Assembly (NCBI RefSeq): GCF_005771675.1
Contig: NZ_VAJM01000003.1
Location: forward strand, 372,001-436,000
Direction: 5' to 3'
Source: Hymenobacter jeollabukensis
Lineage (GTDB): Bacteria > Bacteroidota > Bacteroidia > Cytophagales > Hymenobacteraceae
Length of the DNA stretch: 64,000 nucleotides
In this document: piece after piece, positions 52,713-59,468 of the stretch
How the letters are laid out: each line of letters begins with the position of its first letter
Position numbering within the stretch: the stretch's first letter is position 1
The notes under the pieces: model-generated
What the model was told of the DNA's origin: nothing
Seen by the model: the letters and a program-made list of their open reading frames with translations, nothing else
The model's database searches: none
Translations under genes and position numbers: made by a program

Positions 52713-52790
52713 AACTTTCAGTTCGCGTATCGTTGCTGATGTCCGAGCCGAGCGCACAATGGTCGCTCAACAATACGCGAACTGAAAGTT
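52713..52790. repeat. Family F inverted repeat
   Basis: AACTTTCAGTTCGCGTAT (52713-52730) and ATACGCGAACTGAAAGTT (52773-52790) are perfect 18-bp inverted repeats. The interior contains TGCTGATGTCCGAG (52734-52747), a 14-base match to the core of family A copy A3. Confidence 0.88.
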
Positions 52791-52808
52791 CGCGCTACAA
52801 CGCACGAG

Positions 52809-52850
52809 GCACAGCCCGCGCTACAACGCCAGTTGCAGCGCGGGCTGTGC
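52809..52850. repeat. Family G inverted repeat overlapping the glycosyltransferase stop codon
   Basis: GCACAGCCCGCGCT (52809-52822) and AGCGCGGGCTGTGC (52837-52850) are perfect 14-bp arms. The right arm encodes the last residues of the glycosyltransferase and the stop codon (52821-52823) lies at the edge of the left arm. CGCGCTACAACGC occurs at both this element and the end of family F. Confidence 0.85.
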
Positions 52851-53867
52851 TACCGGCCGCACGCCGGCGGGCAGCTGCTCCAGCAGCAGCTTGTCGATGA
52901 CGGCGGCGGTTTGGTCGGGGTAGTCGACGGGTACCGGCTGGCCGTGGTGCAGCCAGTGGTCGAGGCGGGGCAGGTGCTTGTCCTTGAGGCTCTTCACCAC
53001 CGGCACGCCCATAGCGGCCAGGGCGGCGGCGTTGCACTGCTGCTCAAACTGGTTTTTCATGGGCACCACCAGCAGCTTTTTGCCCAGGTACAGGGCCTCG
53101 GCGGGCGTTTCGAAGCCGGCGCCGCAGAGCACGCCAGTGCTGCGGGCCAGCGAGTCGAGGAAGGCCGCGCCGCTCACCGGGCGCACCCGCACGTTGCCGT
53201 GCTCGGCCTCCACCGGGCTGTGCTTGCTGAACACTTCCCAGGTTACGGCCCGGCTGAGGTAGCGCAGGCGCTGCACCAGCGTGGCTTCGTCGAAGGCCGG
53301 CAGGTACACGGTGTAATGGCCCTCGTCGCGGGGCGTGAGGGCGCGCACCTGCTGGCGGATGACGGGCGTGCTGATGCCCGGCGCGTAGGGCTGGAAATGA
53401 AAGCCGTACTGGGCGGTGCTCGGGGCGTAGTGGCGCAGCACGGCCCGGCCCATGAGGTCGAGGGTATCGGGCCGCGGGGCCAGCGGGTGCAGCACCGCGC
53501 TCTGGTGGCTCAGGGCCACGCAGGGCACCCCGCGCAGCTGGCAGGCCCAGGCCGACACGGGCTCAAAGTCGCTGATGACCAGGTCGTAGTCCTGCACCCG
53601 CAGCTGCTCAATCTCGCGCAGCAGCCGCGCCGACTTCAGCTGCCAGAAGGTGCGGGCAAAATCGACGCCGCCCTTTTTGCCGAAGATAAAGCCTAGGCCG
53701 TGGCAGCGGTAGCGCACCGGGAAGGGCAGGGGCAGATCGGCCGGCGGGCCGCTCACCAGCACGTCGAGGCGGGCGGCCCGCTGCCGCAGCAGGGATACCA
53801 CGTCGAGGGCGCGGGCGAGGTGGCCGTTGCCGGTGCCCTGGATGGCGTAGAGGATACGGGGTTCCAA
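52821..53867 (-). CDS. Glycosyltransferase, MJ1255-like GT-B family
   Basis: A 348-residue protein with GT-B motifs: N-terminal RILYAIQGTGNGHLARALDV, DYDLVISDFEPVSAW, and in the C-terminal lobe GVLCGAGFETPAEALYLGKKLLVVPM with FEQQCNAAALAAMGV, the donor-binding part. The frame starts with TTG at 53867, one codon before EPRILY; no in-frame ATG precedes it, so TTG is the only plausible start unless an adjacent repeat displaced the original. The 3' end lies inside repeat G. It is 21 bp downstream of the LpxH-like gene, with which it is probably cotranscribed. Confidence 0.82.
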   Translation of the reverse strand: MEPRILYAIQGTGNGHLARALDVVSLLRQRAARLDVLVSGPPADLPLPFPVRYRCHGLGFIFGKKGGVDFARTFWQLKSARLLREIEQLRVQDYDLVISDFEPVSAWACQLRGVPCVALSHQSAVLHPLAPRPDTLDLMGRAVLRHYAPSTAQYGFHFQPYAPGISTPVIRQQVRALTPRDEGHYTVYLPAFDEATLVQRLRYLSRAVTWEVFSKHSPVEAEHGNVRVRPVSGAAFLDSLARSTGVLCGAGFETPAEALYLGKKLLVVPMKNQFEQQCNAAALAAMGVPVVKSLKDKHLPRLDHWLHHGQPVPVDYPDQTAAVIDKLLLEQLPAGVRPVAQPALQLAL

Positions 53868-53868
53868 T

Positions 53869-53897
53869 TCTGAATTATGAATGCTGAATTATGAATT
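53869..53897. repeat. Family H short tandem repeat at the gene junction
   Basis: CTGAATTATGAATG followed directly by CTGAATTATGAATT, a near-perfect 14-bp tandem, with CCAATTC/GAATTGG-type inverted flanks. It supplies the TAA stop of the upstream gene and abuts the TTG start of the downstream gene. Confidence 0.75.
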
Positions 53898-54752
53898 GGG
53901 GCTGCGGTGGAGGTGAAATTCCTTCAGCAGCTCGGCCAGCAGGGCATCGGCGGAGGTTTCGCTGGCGTCCGCTTCGCTGGTTTCGGCGTGCTGCATCGGC
54001 GGGTCGTCGGCGTAGCGGTAGAGCTGCCAGCCCGCGGCGGCGGTGTATTCGAGGGCGGTGAGGTTTTCCACCCAGTCGCCGGAGTTGAGGTAGGTGACGC
54101 GGCCCCGCGCGGTGGCTACTTCCCGAATGTCGGGGCAGTGAATGTGCCCGCAGGCCACGTACTGGTAGCCTTCGTCGATGGCAATGCGGGCGGCCGTCTG
54201 CTCGAAGTCACTGACCAGGCTCACGGCGCTTTTCACGCGGTCCTTCACCAGCTTGGAGAGCTGCACGCGCGGGCGCCCCAGCCGGCGCAGCCCCCAGTTG
54301 ACGAGGCGGTTGAGCAAAATCAGCAAATCGTAGCCCTCGGCGCCGAGCTTGGCCAGCCAGCGCGAGTGGCGCATGGTCACGTCGAACACGTCGCCGTGAA
54401 ACAGCCAGGTGCGGCCGTGGGGCAGGTCGAGCACCAGCTTGTTTTCGATGCTGAGCGCGCCGAGGCGGGTGCCGGCAAAGCGGCGCAGCAGCTCGTCGTG
54501 GTTGCCGGTGAGGTAGTGGATGCGGGTGCCCTTGGCGGCCAGCCCGGCCAGGTGGCGCACCACCTGCATGTGGGCGGCGGGCCAGTAGCTTTTGCTGAAC
54601 TGCCAGATGTCGACGATGTCGCCGTTGAGCACCAGCACCCGCGGCTTGATGCTCTTCAGGTAGCGCAGCAGCTCGCGGGCGTGGCAGCCGTAGGTGCCCA
54701 GGTGCACATCGGAAATGACCGCCACGTCGAGGCGGCGCTTGCGCGGGCGCAT
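53889..54752 (-). CDS. LpxH-like metallophosphoesterase
   Basis: ATG 54752 (MRPRKRRLDVAVISDVHLG) gives 287 residues. Motifs: SDVHLG with D15 and H17, LVLNGDIVDIW, TGNHDELLRRF, FHGDVFD and ACGHIHCPD complete the binuclear metal site. The group includes UDP-2,3-diacylglucosamine diphosphatases, which act in lipid A synthesis; many Bacteroidota proteins of this form are of unknown substrate. The upstream small gene overlaps by one base (TGATG), implying translational coupling, and a glycosyltransferase follows, so the three may build or modify an envelope glycolipid. Confidence 0.87.
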   Translation of the reverse strand: MRPRKRRLDVAVISDVHLGTYGCHARELLRYLKSIKPRVLVLNGDIVDIWQFSKSYWPAAHMQVVRHLAGLAAKGTRIHYLTGNHDELLRRFAGTRLGALSIENKLVLDLPHGRTWLFHGDVFDVTMRHSRWLAKLGAEGYDLLILLNRLVNWGLRRLGRPRVQLSKLVKDRVKSAVSLVSDFEQTAARIAIDEGYQYVACGHIHCPDIREVATARGRVTYLNSGDWVENLTALEYTAAAGWQLYRYADDPPMQHAETSEADASETSADALLAELLKEFHLHRSPNS

Positions 54753-54955
54753 CAGGCAGCGGTGCGCAGTTGGTAGCGGCGCCGCACCCGGGCCGGGCGC
54801 CAGGCCTGCCGGCCGGCGCCGTGCAGGCTGCGCTGCCAGGCCATCAGGCTGCCGGTGCGGTAGGCCAGCAGCAGAATCAGCTCGCAGAGCGCGTAGCTCA
54901 GCCGGCGCAGCCAAGCCGGGGCGGAAGAGGTCGAATCAAGCACGGAGCGGCTCAT
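54752..54955 (-). CDS. Small 67-residue protein translationally coupled to the phosphoesterase
   Basis: MSRSVLDSTSSAPAWLRRLS begins at ATG 54955; its TGA shares the A of the next gene's ATG (TGATG). One possible membrane or amphipathic segment, LSYALCELILLLAYRTG (residues 19-35), is followed by an Arg-rich tail (GRQAWRPARVRRRYQLRTAA). No family recognised. The overlap and the hydrophobic/basic layout favour a genuine small membrane-associated protein over a random frame. Confidence 0.5.
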   Translation of the reverse strand: MSRSVLDSTSSAPAWLRRLSYALCELILLLAYRTGSLMAWQRSLHGAGRQAWRPARVRRRYQLRTAA

Positions 54956-55365
54956 AACCAGTGGGTTGAAATCCGGTTCGAAGTACGCGCGCCGCCGTTA
55001 TGCCGTCGTGAAGCCGGCGTTATCGTTAGGTCATTAAATTATGCAGACGGCGTGTGACCGGCCGTGCGGTAGACGAGCAGCAACCAAGGCCCTAGCAGCA
55101 ATTGACTGCGCCTCCGGGCCGCAGGGTCCATCAGGTCTTACGCGCCCTACTGGCCGCTACGGTATCCTCAGCCTGCAGGCAGAGCGGCAGGTCGAGGGAC
55201 ATCGAGTGGGTCGTTGTGCGCTACGCGGTTGGCTGCTTGCCACCTAGTTACGGGCCCTGAGCGCCCGTCCCCAGCCGCCGCGCACGAGCCCGGCCGCTGT
55301 CGTGACCGAAAACCGCTTATTGGGACAGCCAGCGCCCGCACGCCCCACCCAAGTGTGGGAATCAC
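54956..55365. other. 410-bp intergenic region
   Basis: I see no convincing gene, hairpin terminator or promoter box. It separates two minus-strand genes. Short open frames here have no protein-like character. Confidence 0.5.
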
Positions 55366-56523
55366 TCAGGCCCCGAACAGCGCCGCCAATTGTCGCACCG
55401 ACTGGCCCAGCCAGCGCTGCAGGCGCTGCAGCTGGCCTTTGCGGATGAGGCGGTGGGCACTGGCTACGTGGCCGTAGCGAAATTCCATCGTAACGAGGCA
55501 GTGCTGGTCGTCGACGACTTCGAGGCGAAAGAAAAGCAAGGCGTTGGGAAACAGGCGCCAGTGAGCCACTTTTTCCACGTATTCGGTGTGGCCATCGGAT
55601 TCGAGGCGCTGCACTACCTGCAGGTCGATCTGGCCCGCGTAGAGGTCCAGCTTGTAGTTGGCGCCGGGACGGTGGGCTTTCGTCACGTCGTAATGCACGG
55701 CGGTGGTGCCAGCCAGCCAGCGCGGGCGCAGGCGCAGGTTGCTCACTACGCGCAGCACCTGGCTCAAGGGGGCGGCCACGGTGCGCCGGGCCAGTACGCG
55801 GCAGGTCACCGGCAGCTTGCCCTGGTCGATTTCGGCTTGCACCAGCAGGCGCAGGGGCGTGAGGTAAGCGTAGAAGTAGCGAATGTCGCCCAGGTAATCG
55901 TAGCGGGTGGCGCTGGGCTGCAGGCGCGTCCAAGCAAAGCAGCGGGCCACTTCGGCGGGCTGCTGGGTGTTGAGGTAGCCCTCGGTGAGCAGCACGTACT
56001 CCGAGCCGACCACGTTGTTCTTGAGCAGGCGGTGGGCCACTATCACGTCGCGCCCGAGCAGTTTGCGAAACTCCCGGATATCGGCCACGCTCACCCGGCC
56101 GTAATGCCCGATGATTTTGAGCGTGAGGCCGGCCTCGTGCAGCGCCGCCGCCAATTCCGAGTTGGTGTCGCGGGCCACCAACTGCAGGTAGTTCTGAAAA
56201 TCGAGGAAGATGCGGCGGCACTGCTCCACCAGCTCGGCTACCGGCGGTGGCTCGCCCAGGCGGTAAAAGAGAATAGCGTCGCCCTGAATTTCGGCCACTT
56301 CCAAATTCAGGCAGTTGGCTTCGATGAGGATTTCGAGCAGGTCGGCCACCAGGTGCGGGGCCTGCGGGTGATGGGCCTCGGCAATAAAACGCGTGAAGCC
56401 GCTGATATCGGGAATCAGCAGCAGCGCGGGCTGGGTATCGTCGGCTGCGGCGTGGCCAGGTGCCGCCGGGTGCCGCCGGCCGGCTGCGCGGCGCGCGGCG
56501 CGCAGGTCATCGAGCAGGCCCAT
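55366..56523 (-). CDS. DUF2652-type protein: cyclase-like domain plus SRPBCC-like domain
   Basis: A 385-residue cytoplasmic protein. Residues about 32-190 resemble a class III nucleotide-cyclase fold: metal Asp D39 in LLIPDISGFTRF, second D82 in EIQGDAILFYR, and GRDVIVAHRLL (157-167) at the position of the usual G-x-x-V-N-x-A-x-R motif. The transition-state Asn is replaced by Ile161 while R165 is kept, so activity may be changed. Residues about 215-365 look like an SRPBCC/polyketide-cyclase-like ligand-binding domain (DLYAGQIDLQVVQRLESDGHTEYVE). The DUF2652 assignment is from memory of the motif; function is unknown. Confidence 0.78.
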   Translation of the reverse strand: MGLLDDLRAARRAAGRRHPAAPGHAAADDTQPALLLIPDISGFTRFIAEAHHPQAPHLVADLLEILIEANCLNLEVAEIQGDAILFYRLGEPPPVAELVEQCRRIFLDFQNYLQLVARDTNSELAAALHEAGLTLKIIGHYGRVSVADIREFRKLLGRDVIVAHRLLKNNVVGSEYVLLTEGYLNTQQPAEVARCFAWTRLQPSATRYDYLGDIRYFYAYLTPLRLLVQAEIDQGKLPVTCRVLARRTVAAPLSQVLRVVSNLRLRPRWLAGTTAVHYDVTKAHRPGANYKLDLYAGQIDLQVVQRLESDGHTEYVEKVAHWRLFPNALLFFRLEVVDDQHCLVTMEFRYGHVASAHRLIRKGQLQRLQRWLGQSVRQLAALFGA

Positions 56524-56708
56524 GCGGACGAAAAAGGTTGGAGGAGTAGCAGGCCACGCCGGCTATACGCGCCCACCCGCGCGGCGGATATTTTACGAGC
56601 ATTATAAGCCGGCCAATCTGAGCCAACGCCCGACGGGCCGTGCCCCGCCAGCAGCGGTTCAAGGGAAGTGGATAGTAATCGAAAAGGTGTTCGGAAGCTT
56701 TTCAGGTC

Positions 56709-56752
56709 GTCCGGCTTCGGCTGCGCGGACGCCAGCTGAAGCCGGACGTTCT
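56709..56752. repeat. Inverted repeat upstream of DUF2652 and downstream of the TlpA-like gene
   Basis: GTCCGGCTTCGGCTG and CAGCTGAAGCCGGAC are imperfect inverted repeats enclosing GCGCGGACGC. It may terminate the TlpA-like gene (minus strand). I found no other copy in the window. Confidence 0.55.
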
Positions 56753-56772
56753 TTGGGCTTGCTATCCATCCC

Positions 56773-57603
56773 CTAGCGAGGCGTGGCCGCGGCTAGCTCG
56801 GCCATGGTCGGCTCCAGGTCCTCTATGGTGTTGGTCACTTTAGCCACGCGCCCCGTGCGGTCCACCAAGATGTGGGTTGGGTACGTATCCACGCCGAGTT
56901 GCTGCTCCATGTACGGGCGCTGCTGCGGTACTACCGCGTACTGAAACGCGTGTTTTTTCAGGAAATCCGTCAGAGCCTGGGGCTGGTCGAAGGCCAGGCT
57001 GACGAAAAGCACATCCGGCCGGTTGGGGTAGCGCGCCACCAAGCGGTTGAGCTGCGGAAACTCCTGCACGCAGGCAAAGCAGCCGATAAACCAGCACTTG
57101 ATTACCAGCAGCTTGCCCCGGGTGGTTTCCGGGGTATAGCGGCGGCCGTCCAGGTCGGTGAAGGCGTAAGCCGGTAGCGGCTTGCCTTCCATTTGCTCGT
57201 GCCGCAGCTCGGTGTTGGCGCTTTGCTGGATGGTTCTTACGATGTCCGGGTTGGGGCTGGTTAGGGCGTGCAGCTGGTAGTAAGGCACGCCGCTTTGGGT
57301 CAGCGTCTGAAAGGCCACGTACCGCCCCGTTGCCAGGCGCGTGAGAAACGCATGCCGCTCCAAGGGCTGCGCGGCGGTATCCAGACCTTCAAAGTGCCGG
57401 GCTAAGTGTATCTGCCGGTAATGGTAAGCGTACCAGGAATTGAAGTCGCGCAGAATAGCTGCCCGGTCCGGGTGCAGGCTCACCGGTTGCTTGTCCATCG
57501 TGTGAGAAGCGGCAGTAGCCGCAGCGGGCGAATCGGCCGCGTGGCCGCAGGAATTCAGGCCCCAAAGAATCAGACCGGACGCAATGAGCGATAAGTAATT
57601 CAT
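56773..57603 (-). CDS. TlpA-like thioredoxin-fold lipoprotein
   Basis: A 276-residue lipoprotein (lipobox LNSC, Cys19). Residues about 140-275 form a thioredoxin/AhpC-TSA domain: LPAYAFTDLDGRRYTP, KLLVIKCWFIGCFACVQEFPQL with active-site C175-F-A-C178, and the cis-Pro in VDTYPTHILVDRTG. Residues 35-135 are an N-terminal extension with no recognised domain. It likely reduces or isomerises disulfides in the periplasm. An extra Cys at 170, just before the CxxC, is unusual. Confidence 0.88.
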   Translation of the reverse strand: MNYLSLIASGLILWGLNSCGHAADSPAAATAASHTMDKQPVSLHPDRAAILRDFNSWYAYHYRQIHLARHFEGLDTAAQPLERHAFLTRLATGRYVAFQTLTQSGVPYYQLHALTSPNPDIVRTIQQSANTELRHEQMEGKPLPAYAFTDLDGRRYTPETTRGKLLVIKCWFIGCFACVQEFPQLNRLVARYPNRPDVLFVSLAFDQPQALTDFLKKHAFQYAVVPQQRPYMEQQLGVDTYPTHILVDRTGRVAKVTNTIEDLEPTMAELAAATPR

Positions 57604-57733
57604 GGCAGGAGTATCTAGAATGCGGTAACGGGCAAACGCGGGCAGCCGAGCCCAAAGTATTCAAACCCGTCTGTTTCGCGGCACGCGCTACCCGAACAGC
57701 CTGCCATATGCGTTGCTACCCGAAGTGCCAGTA

Positions 57734-57765
57734 TTTGGGCCCGCCGGAGTTTCGGTGTATTTTTG
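57734..57765 (+). promoter_or_regulatory. Promoter of the tRNA-Arg gene
   Basis: TTTG at 57734-57737 (-33) and TATTTTTG at 57758-57765 (-7, exact TAnnTTTG) are 20 bp apart, the expected Bacteroidota spacing, and the -7 box ends 15 bp before the tRNA. Confidence 0.8.
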
Positions 57766-57780
57766 CTGATACCGAAAACC

Positions 57781-57853
57781 GGCTGCGTAGTTCAACGGAT
57801 AGAATAGGCGTTTCCTAAACGCTTGATATGGGTTCGATTCCCGTCGCGGCTAC
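57781..57853 (+). tRNA. tRNA-Arg (anticodon CCT)
   Basis: Cloverleaf folded by eye: acceptor GGCTGCG/CGCGGCT with G-U pairs, D stem GTTC/GAAT, anticodon stem GGCGT/ACGCT around loop TTCCTAA with anticodon CCT, and T stem ATGGG/CCCGT around TTCGATT. No encoded CCA is seen. It reads AGG codons. Confidence 0.93.
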
Positions 57854-57856
57854 ACG

Positions 57857-57890
57857 AAACCGCGTTTCCATGACGGAAACGCGGTTTTTT
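57857..57890 (+). terminator. Terminator of the tRNA-Arg gene
   Basis: AAACCGCGTTTCC and GGAAACGCGGTTT form a 13-bp stem with a 5-nt loop followed by TTT, starting just 4 bp after the tRNA. Confidence 0.9.
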
Positions 57891-58016
57891 GTTTGTTATG
57901 GAGCACCCCTTCGCGCAAGGCCAAATACGGCGCAACAAACGTCCGTGCCGCATCCGGCGCGTTGCTGGGAGCACGGCGTTGTGCCCTCCAGCACGTTATC
58001 AGTCCAGAACAGGCCG

Positions 58017-59240
58017 TTATGCCTTATACAGCAGCACGATGCCAAAGGCCAGGGCGGTCAGAATCAGGCCGACCATGAAGATGGTGTAGCTCACGCGCAG
58101 CAGGCGGTACTTGCGCGACAACACTTCACCGAGGTAGTAAATGTCGGTTATCATGTTGTTGTAGAGCAGGTCCCGGTCGCGCATCAGCTCGTGCATGCCG
58201 TCCTGAAAGTGGTCGAGGCTAAGCTTGGTGAAGTTGCCGAAGAAGAGGATGTTGACGCGGCGGTTGGTGGCAATCTGCGGGGAGCGGCGCAGCCACTTGA
58301 AGGCCGTCACGTCGGGCTGGGCCGAGAGAATGGCGGTAACGACCGAGGCCAGCGCGGTGGCCACCAGCAAACCCATCGGAATGGCCAGCACGGGGTTTTT
58401 GGTGAAAGCCGGGCCGATGGTGGAGGTTTTGGCGCCGAGGTAGGTGATGATGACCGACAGCAATACCGTGTTCAGGCTGATCATCATGTTGGCCTTCTGG
58501 TCGGCCATCTGCGAGAGGCGCTGGTGCTGGCTGTAGGTCGAGCGGAACATGGTTTCCACCCCGCGCTTGCCTTCGGCGTAGCCCTGAGCCTCTTCCTCCT
58601 TCTTCTTCTCCTTTTTCTCCTGCTTTTTCAGCGACTTGCGCTGGTCCTTGATGTTGTCCTTGAGCTGACCTTTGTAGCGGTCCTTGCCCGCTTCGCTCAG
58701 GTACTTGTGCTGAAGCAGGAAGTCGAGCTGAAACTCGGCCCACTGGGCGTTGGTGTACACCTTGCCCTGGGTGGCTTCCCACTCGGTGCGCAGCAGCTCG
58801 GCGTCGGCCAGGCAGTCTTCGCGGCCCAGGTTGCTCATGTCGGCGTCCACCATCAGCTTGGCCAGCTCGGTGTCGCGCTTTTCGTCGCGGTGGGTGGCCC
58901 GGATGATGTCCTTGATGAGGGCAATGCGCTCGGCCGGGTAGTTTTTTTCCGTCAGCCACTGCTCCGCTATTTCCATGCTGCGGTACTCGTGGCCGTCGTA
59001 CTTATCGATGTAGCCGGCGTCGTGAAACCAGGCGGCCAGCACCAGCGCCTCCTGGTCGGCCGCGTCGAGCTTGGCGGCCTGGCCCAGCGCGGCGGCTTCC
59101 TTGGCCACGGTGTTGGTGTGCTTGAAGCTGTGGTAGACCAGCTGGCGCGGCATTTTTTCCTCGAACAGCTGCTCGATGTAGGCTTTGGCTTGCTTGATGA
59201 TTTCGGCCTTGGCCGGTTTCAGGGTCGGGGTCGGTTCCAT
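58017..59240 (-). CDS. HD-domain protein fused to a Pycsar-effector-like (PycTM-like) membrane module
   Basis: A 407-residue protein. The HD domain (residues about 14-175) has H41 in YHSFKHTNTV, H73-D74 in AAWFHDAGY, H117 in ATHRDE and D132/D134 in LMVDADMSNLG, the full metal set of HD phosphohydrolases. A highly charged linker (about 199-220, KSLKKQEKKEKKKEEE) leads to MADQKANMMISLNTVLLSVI (246-264), the KA-x-x-L-x-x-N pattern typical of the PycTM/DUF5706 module, with membrane segments at about 252-268, 284-306 and 382-404. It may hydrolyse or sense nucleotides and change membrane state. PycTM naming is from motif recognition. Confidence 0.8.
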   Translation of the reverse strand: MEPTPTLKPAKAEIIKQAKAYIEQLFEEKMPRQLVYHSFKHTNTVAKEAAALGQAAKLDAADQEALVLAAWFHDAGYIDKYDGHEYRSMEIAEQWLTEKNYPAERIALIKDIIRATHRDEKRDTELAKLMVDADMSNLGREDCLADAELLRTEWEATQGKVYTNAQWAEFQLDFLLQHKYLSEAGKDRYKGQLKDNIKDQRKSLKKQEKKEKKKEEEAQGYAEGKRGVETMFRSTYSQHQRLSQMADQKANMMISLNTVLLSVIITYLGAKTSTIGPAFTKNPVLAIPMGLLVATALASVVTAILSAQPDVTAFKWLRRSPQIATNRRVNILFFGNFTKLSLDHFQDGMHELMRDRDLLYNNMITDIYYLGEVLSRKYRLLRVSYTIFMVGLILTALAFGIVLLYKA

Positions 59241-59468
59241 TGAGAGAGGGGCGCAGGGCGGCGGCAGCGCCGCGCCAACGGCATTTCAACGCAAGTACGC
59301 CCGTCAGGTTTGGCCGCCCCGCGCCAACCCCGTTACCCGGCGGTGCGTATCGGCGCCCAACGCCAGGCGGCCGGCCTGCGTATCGGGCAGTGACGCGCCC
59401 GCCGCCCGTGGTGGCCCGGCCCGCCGAGCCGCTCCTGTACCCGCACCTTCTCTCTCCAATCCTCGCTT

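Noticed and set aside
55041-55247. A 68-residue + strand frame in the 410-bp gap
   Set aside because: No ribosome-binding site, domain or promoter; composition is unremarkable.
55366-59240. A complete Pycsar defence operon
   Set aside because: The cyclase-like and PycTM-like genes are not adjacent, a tRNA and an unrelated thioredoxin gene intervene, and the cyclase lacks the usual Asn. Kept only as a finding to test.
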